Assembly (NCBI GenBank): GCA_902590915.1
Contig: CACIYQ010000004.1
Location: 1 to 64,000, forward strand
DNA length: 64,000 nucleotides
Reading direction: 5' to 3'
From: an uncultured Pelagibacteraceae bacterium
GTDB taxonomy: Bacteria; Pseudomonadota; Alphaproteobacteria; Pelagibacterales; Pelagibacteraceae
Shown piece after piece: positions 42,329-51,136 of this stretch (positions within the stretch are counted from its first letter, which is position 1; each line of letters opens with the position of its first letter). The notes under the pieces were generated by a model. It worked only from the letters and a program-made list of their open reading frames with translations, was not told the DNA's origin and made no database searches. The position numbers and the translations under genes are program-made.

Positions 42329-43164
42329 TGGATATTTCAAACATTAATGAAATTATAAATTTATTAGTTGTTTTAGCTATTGCTGCAGCAGTAGCTGGTT
42401 TTATGGCAGGACTACTTGGTGTTGGAGGAGGAATAATAATGGTTCCAGCATTATATTATGCTTTCTCAGTTTTAGATTTTGATATTGTTACTAGAATGCA
42501 TCTCTCCGTTGGAACTTCATTAGCAATTATTGTTCCAACCTCAATAATCTCAACAAAGATACATATGCAACATGATGCTGTAGATTTTAAAATGGTCAAA
42601 TCCTTTGGAATATTTATTTTAATAGGAGTAATCTCAGGAACATTTTTAGCTGTTAATTTAAAAACTCCAGCATTAGTTTTGTTTTTTTCAATTTTTGCTT
42701 TTTTAGTTGGAGTATTTTTTATTTTTTTAAGAGAGCAGCTTGTTGAAAATCCAAAGAAAATTTCAGATTTAATTAAAAATATCTCTGGAATTGTAATTGG
42801 ATTTATATCTGTGCCACTTGGGATAGGTGGCGGATCATTGATGGTTCCTTTTATGAGAACTTTTGGTTACGACATTAGAAAATCTATTGGAACTGCAGCG
42901 GCAGTCGGTTTCTTGATAGCAGTTACTGGTACCACAACAATGGTAATTAGTGGTAAAATTATTAATAATGTTAATACACCTTTTAGTCTGGGATATATAA
43001 ATTTATTAGGTTTTATTGTATTTGTGCCTGTGACGATGTTAATGGCGCGCATAGGTGCTAAAGCAGTATATAAAATTGATAAGGGTCTATTGAGCAAAAT
43101 CTTTGGAACATTTTTAATAATTGTTTCTATTAGATCTTTTTATGAATATTTAAGTATAAACTAG
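42328..43164 (+). CDS. TauE/SafE family anion permease
   Basis: The 278-residue protein has about eight TM helices and the repeated family motif: AGLLGVGGGIIMVPALYY in the first half and SVPLGIGGGSLMVPFMRTFGYD in the second. The family includes exporters for sulfite and sulfoacetate and other small anions. It may release sulfite made from sulfonates in region 1, but it is 27 kb from tau and is located in a TRAP/malonyl-CoA operon, so another organic anion is equally possible. Its ATG shares one base with the dusA stop. Confidence 0.87.
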   Translation: MDISNINEIINLLVVLAIAAAVAGFMAGLLGVGGGIIMVPALYYAFSVLDFDIVTRMHLSVGTSLAIIVPTSIISTKIHMQHDAVDFKMVKSFGIFILIGVISGTFLAVNLKTPALVLFFSIFAFLVGVFFIFLREQLVENPKKISDLIKNISGIVIGFISVPLGIGGGSLMVPFMRTFGYDIRKSIGTAAAVGFLIAVTGTTTMVISGKIINNVNTPFSLGYINLLGFIVFVPVTMLMARIGAKAVYKIDKGLLSKIFGTFLIIVSIRSFYEYLSIN

Positions 43165-43166
43165 AT

Positions 43167-44480
43167 ATGAAAAACATGTTTAACTTAAAAGATATCATTT
43201 CATCCATCGCTGATGTAGGCCAAAAATTATTCAAAAAAAAACAGCTTAAAAAAAATGATTTAGAAACAATATTGTCATTATGTGATGACTTAATTTCTAA
43301 TAAAGGTGCAGCTTTTGGTATCACTGTTGCAAGGGATGTGACAGATCTTTATCAAACCCTCACACCTGAGAATAAACTAACATTTTTTAAGAAGATAAAT
43401 GAGAAGTTTAAGCCTAGTCATACTAATGTATCAGAAGCTATAGAAACTTATCAAAAAACCCAGAATGATAAAAATTTATTTAATTTATTTATAGTATCTG
43501 AGGGAAAGAGAAGAGAATTATTTAGAAGAATGAATATGGCTCCGAATGGAATTTCTACCATAGTTTCTTTGAGAGAAGATTTATTGAAAGAATTAAAAGA
43601 AAATTCAGAATTAAAACCTTTAGATGATGATTTAAGAGAATTATTTAAGTCATGGTTTAATCCAGGTTTTTTAAGATTAGCTAAAATTACTTGGGATACT
43701 AAAGCAGCTGTTTTAGAAAAAATTATGAAATATGAGAGAGTTCATAAAATTAAAGACATGGATGAACTTAAGAGGAGACTTGGAGAGGACAGAAGATTTT
43801 TTTCATATTTTCATCCAGCACTTGAGGATGAGCCAATAATATTTGTTCAAGTAGCCCTAACAAATGGTCTAGGTAAATCGATACAAGAAATTACTAAGCC
43901 ACATACAACAGGGAATAAAAATTATGATACTGCAACATTCTATTCAATCAGCAACTGCCAAGAAGGTTTATCAAGGGTTACTTTGGGAAATTTCTTAATT
44001 AAAAGAGTTGTTTATGAAATACAAGAAGAATTACCTGACATAAAACACTTTGGAACTTTATCACCTATACCAGGTTTCAGAGATTGGTTTTCATATTTGG
44101 AAGAAAATAAAATTAAAAATATTTTAGGAAATATTCCTTTAGAAAATATATCTTTCTTAAAATCCTCAGATTTAAAAATTGGTGACACAAGAATTGTATC
44201 TAACAAAGATGCAATTTTAAAATTAGTTGCTCACTATTTGATAAATGAAAAAAATCATAAACAATTACCTATTAATGATGTAACAAGATTTCATTTAGGA
44301 AACGGGGCTATAGTTGAGGATATAAATATAAATGCTAATGTTTCAGAAGTTGGTTTTAATAGATCTTATGGTGTTATGGTTAATTATTTATATGAACTTA
44401 AGAATATTGAGAAAAACCACGAGGATTATGTAAATAACAAAAAAGTAATAGTCTCAGATAAACTTAAAAAGTTTATTTAA
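43167..44480 (+). CDS. mcd: Malonyl-CoA decarboxylase
   Basis: The 437-residue protein matches the MCD family. The N-terminal helical domain includes RRELFRRMNMAPNG. The catalytic acetyltransferase-like domain shows FYSISNCQEGLSRVTLGNFLIK, FGTLSPIPGF and a late FHLGNGA...NRSYGVMVNYLY with the expected catalytic His and Tyr. It turns malonyl-CoA into acetyl-CoA and CO2. It closes the TRAP-dusA-TauE-like run, 2 bases after the previous stop, and suggests that a malonate-type acid is used. Confidence 0.93.
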   Translation: MKNMFNLKDIISSIADVGQKLFKKKQLKKNDLETILSLCDDLISNKGAAFGITVARDVTDLYQTLTPENKLTFFKKINEKFKPSHTNVSEAIETYQKTQNDKNLFNLFIVSEGKRRELFRRMNMAPNGISTIVSLREDLLKELKENSELKPLDDDLRELFKSWFNPGFLRLAKITWDTKAAVLEKIMKYERVHKIKDMDELKRRLGEDRRFFSYFHPALEDEPIIFVQVALTNGLGKSIQEITKPHTTGNKNYDTATFYSISNCQEGLSRVTLGNFLIKRVVYEIQEELPDIKHFGTLSPIPGFRDWFSYLEENKIKNILGNIPLENISFLKSSDLKIGDTRIVSNKDAILKLVAHYLINEKNHKQLPINDVTRFHLGNGAIVEDININANVSEVGFNRSYGVMVNYLYELKNIEKNHEDYVNNKKVIVSDKLKKFI

Positions 44481-44677
44481 TTGGTACCCCATTTAACTTT
44501 ATTCCAAATTCTCTCGTGAAAATAATAGAAAAAGAGCGGAATGATTGAGCCAACTCCTAGTATTCCAGCACCAACAAATGTACCAGTATAAATATAGCCA
44601 AATATTACCCAATAAATAAAAATAAAAAACCTCCAAGAAAAAGTTTTTGCAACTGATCTTATTTTTTTATCTGCCAT
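44477..44677 (-). CDS. DUF2061 small membrane protein
   Basis: The 66-residue protein shows KTFSWRFFIFIYWVIFGYIYTG, a central glycine-rich helix and FFYYFHERIWNKVKWG at the end, which are typical of DUF2061. It has two TM helices; function is unknown. Its end overlaps the convergent malonyl-CoA decarboxylase gene by 4 bases. Confidence 0.85.
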   Translation of the reverse strand: MADKKIRSVAKTFSWRFFIFIYWVIFGYIYTGTFVGAGILGVGSIIPLFFYYFHERIWNKVKWGTN

Positions 44678-44717
44678 TATATAAATTTATAAGTAAATTA
44701 GAGTTTATAAATTAATC

Positions 44718-44756
44718 AAAAAAAAAGAGGTGACTTCAGTCTCCCTCCATCACCTC
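44718..44756 (-). terminator. Intrinsic terminator after phosphomannomutase gene
   Basis: On the minus strand GAGGTGA (44756-44750) pairs with TCACCTC (44733-44727), loop 16, followed by U from 44726 leftward (6 to 9 residues). It lies downstream of the leftward pgm/manB gene. Confidence 0.8.
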
Positions 44757-44827
44757 GTGATTTAAATTTAAATGATTCTTTACAATTTTGTGATCACTTA
44801 TTAGTTGAAAATGATGTTTATCAACTT

Positions 44828-46282
44828 TTAAATTTTTTGGTCATAATCACCAATTTTTCCAGTCTTTTGGAGTAAATCATTAATAAAATCAAAGATTTTT
44901 TTCTTTCTACTGTCCGAGGTTGGACTCTCTGTAACAACTACCAATGAAGGTTTATTAGAGGACGCTCTGATTAAACCCCATGAACCGTCCTGAAAAGAAA
45001 ATCTAATTCCATTTACAGTTAAAATCTCTGATATCACTTGATCATCTATTTTAATTTTATCGATTTTAACTTTTTCTATCTGTTTTACTAATTCTTCAAC
45101 CACTTGATATTTTTCTTCATCTTTACAAAAAGGAGCCATAGTAGGTGATTGATAAGTTATAGGTAATTCATCAATAATTTCACTCATTTCTTTATTTTGA
45201 TTATTTAGTAAATGACAAACCTGAATTGCAGAATTAATACCATCATCGTATCCGTAACCTAGTGGTTGATTAAAAAAAAAATGTCCACTTTTTTCAAACC
45301 CAGCCAAAGCTTTTTCTGTATTAACTTTTCTTTTAATATGAGAATGACCCGTTTTCCAATAAATCGTATCACAGTTGTTTTTTGCTAATACTTTATCTTT
45401 TGCGTATAAACCTGTAGATTTAACATCTACTACAAACTTTGAATTTTGATGTTTTGCAGATAAATTTCTTGCAATTAATAAACCAATTTTATCTGAGAAT
45501 ATCTCATTACCTTTGTTGTCAATCACTCCAACTCTGTCACCATCTCCGTCAAAACCAAACCCTATATCAGCATTATTTTCTTTTACAGATTTTGCTATTT
45601 CATGAAGCATCTCTAAATCTTCAGGGTTAGGATTGTATTTTGGAAAAGTCCAGTCTAAATTACAATCTAGTTCTATTACATCACAACCAATTCCTCTTAA
45701 TATATCTGGAGCGAATATACCTGCTGTACCATTACCACATGCAACAACAGCTTTTATTTTTTTATTAATTTTATTACTTTTGATTAAATCTTCTTTGTAA
45801 ACTTGTTGGAAATTTTCAATTTGTTTATCACTTCCTTGACCTGATATAAATTTTTCATTTAACGTTATTTCTTTTAATTCCTTCATTTCTTCTGGTGCAT
45901 GAGTTAATCCTTTTTTGATACCCATCTTAACTCCAGTCCATCCATTTTCATTATGACTTGCAGTTACCATTGCAACAGCATCAGAGTTTAAGTTAAATTG
46001 AGCAAAATAAACCATTGGTGATAATGACAATCCAACATCTTCAACATTACAACCAGTTGACATTAAACCTTTTTTTAGAGCAGTTTTAATCTCTTCGCTA
46101 TAGGAACGATAGTCATGACCAACTATTACGGTAGGATTATTTTTTTTGGTGTGATTAATTACTTGTGTTCCTAAACCCTTTCCAAGATTCTCTATTCCAG
46201 CTTTGTTTATGTTTTCTTCATACAACCATCGCGCGTCATATTCTCTGAAACCATAGGGATCAATTTTAATATTCTCTGTCAT
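44828..46282 (-). CDS. manB: Phosphomannomutase/phosphoglucomutase
   Basis: The 484-residue alpha-D-phosphohexomutase has the active-site Ser in VTASHNENGWTGVK (about residue 111), the metal loop GFDGDGDRVGVID (about 249-261), the sugar loop GFEKSGHFFFN and a phosphate-binding C-terminal RASSNKPSLVVVTE. It interconverts 1- and 6-phosphates of glucose or mannose for surface sugars. The sequence is closer to the dual-specificity AlgC/ManB group than to GlmM. Confidence 0.9.
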   Translation of the reverse strand: MTENIKIDPYGFREYDARWLYEENINKAGIENLGKGLGTQVINHTKKNNPTVIVGHDYRSYSEEIKTALKKGLMSTGCNVEDVGLSLSPMVYFAQFNLNSDAVAMVTASHNENGWTGVKMGIKKGLTHAPEEMKELKEITLNEKFISGQGSDKQIENFQQVYKEDLIKSNKINKKIKAVVACGNGTAGIFAPDILRGIGCDVIELDCNLDWTFPKYNPNPEDLEMLHEIAKSVKENNADIGFGFDGDGDRVGVIDNKGNEIFSDKIGLLIARNLSAKHQNSKFVVDVKSTGLYAKDKVLAKNNCDTIYWKTGHSHIKRKVNTEKALAGFEKSGHFFFNQPLGYGYDDGINSAIQVCHLLNNQNKEMSEIIDELPITYQSPTMAPFCKDEEKYQVVEELVKQIEKVKIDKIKIDDQVISEILTVNGIRFSFQDGSWGLIRASSNKPSLVVVTESPTSDSRKKKIFDFINDLLQKTGKIGDYDQKI

Positions 46283-46356
46283 TTATCAATTTTTTACCCT
46301 TTTATGTTAATTAATTGTAATTTTTTAATTTTTTTTATTGATAAATAATTTGACAT

Positions 46357-46371
46357 GTTCTATAAATGTTC
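46357..46371. promoter_or_regulatory. LexA-type box in nrdA promoter
   Basis: GTTC-TATAAAT-GTTC fits the alphaproteobacterial LexA consensus GTTCN7GTTC exactly and overlaps a TTGACA-like -35 (46350-46355). One match per 64 kb could arise by chance at this base composition, so its position in the promoter is the main support. Confidence 0.5.
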
Positions 46372-46460
46372 TGTTGATTTACTGTTTATATAGTATATTA
46401 ACTCAAAACGCCTACAACATGTAGTTGTTTTCGTATAATAAACAAAATATAATAAAAGTT

Positions 46461-48398
46461 ATGAACAAAATTTTATCGCAGGCCCTAAAGAAAGCTGTCT
46501 CTGAATATAGCCCTTTGGTAAATGATGTTTCAAAAGATAAAAGACCTGATCTTTTTTCACTAAATAACGAAACAGAACTATTTCAAAATGAAAAGGGCAT
46601 TATCATTAAAATTGATCGTTCAAAAGACTCAAACTTAACTGACTTTGGTAAAGCAACCTTAAAAGATAGATATCTTGGTCACAACGAATCTTTCCAAGAC
46701 TTGTTTGCTAGAGTTGCAAGCTCTTATGCAGATGACAATCTTCACGCTCAACGAATTTATAATTACATTAGCAGCTTATGGTTTATGCCCGCAACGCCAG
46801 TTTTATCAAATGGTGGAACTAAAAGAGGATTACCAATTTCTTGTTTTTTAAATGAAGCATCAGATAGCTTAGGTGGTATTTTAGATTTATGGAGTGAAAA
46901 TGTTTGGCTTGCAGCTAAAGGTGGCGGTATCGGAAGTTATTGGGGCAATCTAAGATCTATTGGTGAAAAAATTGGTAAAGTTGGAAAGACATCAGGAATA
47001 ATTCCATTTATTAAAGTTATGGACTCGTTGACTATGGCAATTAGCCAAGGCTCATTAAGAAGAGGGTCTGCGGCTTGTTATCTTCCAATTGATCATCCTG
47101 AAATAGAAGAATTTATAGAGATGAGAAGACCAACAGGTGGTGATCCAAATAGAAAAGCGTTAAATTTACATCATGGTGTTTTAGTTTCAGATGCATTCAT
47201 GAGAGCTGTAGAAACTGACGAGCAATGGGCACTAAAAAGTCCTGCAGATGGAACAATACAACAAACTATTTCTGCAAGAAATTTATGGATTAGGTTGTTA
47301 ACCGCAAGAATTGAAACTGGTGAACCTTACATAATTTATATTGATACGGTTAATAGACAAATTCCTCAACATCATAAGTTAGCAAATTTAACAGTTAAAA
47401 CTTCTAATCTATGTAGTGAAATTACTCTTCCAACAGGAATAGACAAAGATGGTAGAGATAGAACAGCAGTTTGTTGCTTATCATCTTTAAACTTAGAAAA
47501 ATACGATGAGTGGAAAGATGATCCAAACATGATTAATGATGTAATGAGATTTTTGGATAATGTTTTATCTGATTTTATAAATAAAGCTCCAGATCAATTT
47601 AAAGATGCAAAGTATTCAGCTGAAAGAGAGCGAAGTGTTGGATTAGGTGTAATGGGCTTTCATTCTTTTCTTCAAAAAAATAGAATTCCTTTAGAATCTG
47701 TAATGGCTAAATCTTGGAACAAAAAAATATTTAAGGATATAGATGCAAAAGTAAATCAGGCTTCAAAAGATTTGGCGGAAGAAAGAGGTGCGTGTCCTGA
47801 TGCTGCAGAATACGGTTACCAAGAGAGATTTTCAAACAAAACTGCAATAGCACCAACAGCTTCGATTTCTATTATTTGTGGTGGGGCATCACCAGGAGTA
47901 GAACCAATTGCCGCTAATAGCTATACACATAAAACATTGTCAGGATCATTTAATGTAAAAAATAGATATTTAGAGGAAATATTAGAAAGTCATGGAAAGA
48001 ATGATGATGAAACTTGGTCGAGTATTACGACTAATCAAGGCTCAATATCACATTTAGATTTTCTAACTGACTTAGAGAAAGATGTTTTTAAAACAGCATT
48101 CGAATTAAATCAAAATTGGATTGTTGAGTTGAGTGGAGACAGAACTCCTTTTATATCTCAAGCCCAATCAGTAAATTTATTTTTACCTGCAGATGTTCAC
48201 AAAAAAGAACTCCATAAGATTCATTTTGATGCATGGAAAAAAGGTTTGAAAAGCCTTTATTACTGCAGATCAAAATCAATTCAAAGAGCTGAAAATATCA
48301 ATGATGCAAAATCAACAGATATTATGGCGAATGTCTACAAAAATAAATCAACCCAAACAGAACAAACTGAATACGAGGAGTGTCTATCATGTCAGTAG
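46461..48398 (+). CDS. nrdA: Class Ia ribonucleotide reductase large subunit
   Basis: I start at ATG 46461 (645 residues); the TTG opening at 46425 adds 12 residues without match. Visible are the redox pair Cys (GLPISCFLN and AVCCLSSLNL), the radical-site NLCSEITLPT, GLGVMGFHSFLQ, PTASISIICGGASPG and the C-terminal CLSC shuttle pair. Residues before RYLGHNES lack an ATP-cone, so overall activity control by dATP through a cone should be absent. It makes dNDPs with NrdB. Confidence 0.94.
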   Translation: MNKILSQALKKAVSEYSPLVNDVSKDKRPDLFSLNNETELFQNEKGIIIKIDRSKDSNLTDFGKATLKDRYLGHNESFQDLFARVASSYADDNLHAQRIYNYISSLWFMPATPVLSNGGTKRGLPISCFLNEASDSLGGILDLWSENVWLAAKGGGIGSYWGNLRSIGEKIGKVGKTSGIIPFIKVMDSLTMAISQGSLRRGSAACYLPIDHPEIEEFIEMRRPTGGDPNRKALNLHHGVLVSDAFMRAVETDEQWALKSPADGTIQQTISARNLWIRLLTARIETGEPYIIYIDTVNRQIPQHHKLANLTVKTSNLCSEITLPTGIDKDGRDRTAVCCLSSLNLEKYDEWKDDPNMINDVMRFLDNVLSDFINKAPDQFKDAKYSAERERSVGLGVMGFHSFLQKNRIPLESVMAKSWNKKIFKDIDAKVNQASKDLAEERGACPDAAEYGYQERFSNKTAIAPTASISIICGGASPGVEPIAANSYTHKTLSGSFNVKNRYLEEILESHGKNDDETWSSITTNQGSISHLDFLTDLEKDVFKTAFELNQNWIVELSGDRTPFISQAQSVNLFLPADVHKKELHKIHFDAWKKGLKSLYYCRSKSIQRAENINDAKSTDIMANVYKNKSTQTEQTEYEECLSCQ

Positions 48399-49396
48399 CA
48401 GAAAAAATAAATTCACAAATTATCCAACCAAAAAAAATGGGATTGTTAGTTGAGAACCCAGTTTACAAACCTTTTAGATATCCATGGTGCTATGATGCTT
48501 GGTTAACTCAACAAAGAATTCATTGGCTGCCTGAAGAAGTTCCTTTGGGGGATGATGTTAGAGACTGGCAAAAAAATTTATCACAATCAGAAAAAAATTT
48601 ATTAACACAAATTTTTAGATTTTTTACTCAAGCTGATGTTGAGGTGAATAATTGCTATTTAAGACATTACACAACAGTATTTAAACCGACTGAAGTATTG
48701 ATGATGATGACTGCTTTTGCTGCAATGGAAACAGTTCACGTTGCTGCTTACTCACATCTTTTGGATACAATCGGTATGCCAGAGTCTGAATATTCTGCTT
48801 TTATGAAGTACAAAGAGATGAAAGACAAATATGATTATATGCAAAATTTTAATGTAAATTCAAAAGAGGATATTGCTAAAACAGTTGCTGTCTTTAGTGC
48901 GTTTACTGAAGGGCTGCAGTTATTTGCAAGTTTTGCTATTTTGTTAAATTTTCCAAGATACAACAAGATGAAAGGTATGGGCCAGATCGTCACTTGGTCA
49001 GTTAGAGATGAAACTCTTCATTGCAACTCTATGATAAGAATTTTTAGAGAATTTATTAAAGAGAACCCAGAAATATGGACTCCAAAGTTGAAAAAAGAAC
49101 TTTATGAAGCATGTAGAATAATTATAGAGCATGAGGATGCTTTTATTGATTTAGCTTTTGAAATGGGACCTATGGAGGGATTAACAGCAAGAGAAGTGAA
49201 AGATTATATTCGATTTATAGCTAATAGAAGATTAGACCAATTAGGTTTAGAGGCTATTTATGATGTTGATAAAAATCCTCTTGGTTGGTTAGACACTATG
49301 CTTAATGCTGTCGAGCATATGAACTTTTTTGAGGGGCGTGCAACAGAATATTCTAAAGCATCCACGCAAGGAACTTGGGCAGAAGCATTTAGTTAA
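48389..49396 (+). CDS. nrdB: Class I ribonucleotide reductase small subunit
   Basis: I choose ATG 48389, which has a GAGGAG Shine-Dalgarno 8 bases upstream; it overlaps the nrdA stop by 10 bases. The 335-residue protein has the di-iron ligands and radical Tyr in METVHVAAYSHL (E-xx-H-xxx-Y), the second-site EGLQLFASFA and DETLHCNSM, and a C-terminal tail that binds NrdA. The Tyr is present, so this is a tyrosyl-radical class I enzyme. Confidence 0.94.
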   Translation: MSVAEKINSQIIQPKKMGLLVENPVYKPFRYPWCYDAWLTQQRIHWLPEEVPLGDDVRDWQKNLSQSEKNLLTQIFRFFTQADVEVNNCYLRHYTTVFKPTEVLMMMTAFAAMETVHVAAYSHLLDTIGMPESEYSAFMKYKEMKDKYDYMQNFNVNSKEDIAKTVAVFSAFTEGLQLFASFAILLNFPRYNKMKGMGQIVTWSVRDETLHCNSMIRIFREFIKENPEIWTPKLKKELYEACRIIIEHEDAFIDLAFEMGPMEGLTAREVKDYIRFIANRRLDQLGLEAIYDVDKNPLGWLDTMLNAVEHMNFFEGRATEYSKASTQGTWAEAFS

Positions 49397-49401
49397 TAAA
49401 T

Positions 49402-50025
49402 GTGAGAGATTTTGGTTTAGTTGTAATAGGAGCTCACACAGGTCAATATCTCACAGAAATAATAGCAGAATATACAAGTGAAAATATTCTCTTAGTAGAA
49501 CCTGTTCCTTATAATTATGAGGTTCTTGAAAAGGAATATTCAAACCAGAAAAATTTTTTTATATGTAAAAATGCAATACTCGATAATACCAGTAAACAAA
49601 ATTTTTTTTATGTCAAAAAAGAGTCAATAAAAAAGCTTGGTAAACATTGGGCGACAGGTATAGGTTCCTTTGACATAAATCATATATTAAGTCATAAAGG
49701 AAAAAGATTTGATATCACTGATGAAGATATTCAAGAAATAGAAATTGATTTTATAACATTTAAAGATTTAACTGAAAGGTATTCAATTAAATCTATAGAT
49801 AAACTACAATTAGATGTAGAAGGGGCTGAATATAAAATACTAAATTCGATAGATTTTAATAAGGTAAAAATCAATCAGATATTTTTTGAATCAAAACATT
49901 TCGATGGAACCTTTTTAGAGGGTAAAAAATTAGAGGAAACAAAAAAAATGTTAGAAACTAACGGCTATACATTAAAGAAGGTGGACAGCGAAAATATTCT
50001 TGCTAAAAAAATTATCTCTGATTGA
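49402..50025 (+). CDS. FkbM-family methyltransferase
   Basis: The 207-residue protein fits FkbM-type SAM-dependent methyltransferases. GLVVIGAHTGQYLTEIIAEY is the SAM-binding glycine loop with IGAHTG, and ILLVEPVPYNYEVLEKEY and KLQLDVEGAEYKILNSI (acidic motif II) follow. It starts with GTG 49402, 5 bases after nrdB, so it is likely co-transcribed, although a functional link to dNTP synthesis is not evident. Known FkbM members methylate sugars or secondary metabolites. Confidence 0.8.
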   Translation: MRDFGLVVIGAHTGQYLTEIIAEYTSENILLVEPVPYNYEVLEKEYSNQKNFFICKNAILDNTSKQNFFYVKKESIKKLGKHWATGIGSFDINHILSHKGKRFDITDEDIQEIEIDFITFKDLTERYSIKSIDKLQLDVEGAEYKILNSIDFNKVKINQIFFESKHFDGTFLEGKKLEETKKMLETNGYTLKKVDSENILAKKIISD

Positions 50026-51136
50026 GCTGTAAAACTTTTCTGTGTTTTTTACCTTTATAACTAGCTAATGGTCTAATAAGTTTATTTGCAGCATGTTGCT
50101 CCATAATATGAGCAGACCAACCGGTTATTCTTGATATAACAAATATAGGGGTAAAAAAGTCAGTATCGAAACCCATTAAGTGATAAGTCGGCCCTGTAGG
50201 ATAGTCGACGTTTGGGTATATATTTTTCTCTTTAATCATAACTTTTTCAACAATGTCATAAATTTTTTCAAATTTTTTATTTTTTTTTAGTTTAGCAACT
50301 TTTCCAAAGTATTTTCTCATTGTAGGTACTCTTGAATCCCCTGATTTATAAACTCTATGTCCAAAACCCATTACAACTTCTTTTTTTTTTAAAGCATTAT
50401 TTATCCAGTTTAATGCGTTCTCTGGTTTTTTTATTTCATCCATCATATGCATTACCTCTTCATTAGCACCACCATGCAATGGCCCTTTAAGACTTGCAAT
50501 AGCACCAGTAATTGCTCCATGAATATCAGACAAACTACTTGTAATTGTTCTTGCTGTAAAAGTTGAAACATTAAAACTATGTTCAGCATACAATATTAAA
50601 GAAACATCAAATGCTTTTACGATTTCTTTTTGAGGCACTTTACCAAAACACATGTAAAAGAAATTTTCAGCAAAATTTAGAGTTTTCTTTGGTTTGATTA
50701 TTTTTTTTCCTTTTCTAATTCTATAAAAAGCAGCCAATGCAGTGGGAGTTTTTGCAAAAATTCTCAAAGATTTCCTCATATTCGCCTCAGGACTTGAGTC
50801 TTGTGTTTCTTTATCTTCAAGTCCCATAACACTTACAGCTGTTCTTGCAACATCCATAGGATGTGATTTTTTGGGCATGTGCTTAATTATTTCATATAAA
50901 TTTTTTGATAATTCTCGATTATTTTTTTCTTCTTTTTCAAATTTTCTTAGCTGAATTGTGTTTGGCAAATCTTTATTTAAAATTAAATATGCCACTTCTT
51001 CAAATCTACAATATTCACAAAGATCTTGAGCAGCATAACCTCTGTAAGTAAGAGAATTTATTTCAGGCATAACTTTTGAAACCTCAGTTTCATCGACTAC
51101 TATCCCTAATAAACCTTTTTTAATTTCCTCACTCAT
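50012..51136 (-). CDS. prpC: 2-Methylcitrate synthase (citrate synthase family)
   Basis: The 374-residue enzyme begins KKGLLGIVVDETEVSKV and has YRGYAAQDLCEY, LHGGANEEVMHM (catalytic His), VMGFGHRVYKSGDSR and an end Asp in FFTPIFVISRITGW. Length and start resemble PrpC more than the longer GltA. With prpB directly downstream it condenses propionyl-CoA and oxaloacetate in the methylcitrate cycle. Activity with acetyl-CoA may also occur. It converges with the FkbM gene with a 14-base overlap. Confidence 0.9.
   Translation of the reverse strand: MSEEIKKGLLGIVVDETEVSKVMPEINSLTYRGYAAQDLCEYCRFEEVAYLILNKDLPNTIQLRKFEKEEKNNRELSKNLYEIIKHMPKKSHPMDVARTAVSVMGLEDKETQDSSPEANMRKSLRIFAKTPTALAAFYRIRKGKKIIKPKKTLNFAENFFYMCFGKVPQKEIVKAFDVSLILYAEHSFNVSTFTARTITSSLSDIHGAITGAIASLKGPLHGGANEEVMHMMDEIKKPENALNWINNALKKKEVVMGFGHRVYKSGDSRVPTMRKYFGKVAKLKKNKKFEKIYDIVEKVMIKEKNIYPNVDYPTGPTYHLMGFDTDFFTPIFVISRITGWSAHIMEQHAANKLIRPLASYKGKKHRKVLQLNQR

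Noticed and set aside
42328-43164. Confident assignment as the sulfite exporter of the taurine pathway
   Set aside because: The TauE/SafE family exports several anions and this gene is 27 kb from tau, inside a TRAP/malonyl-CoA run.
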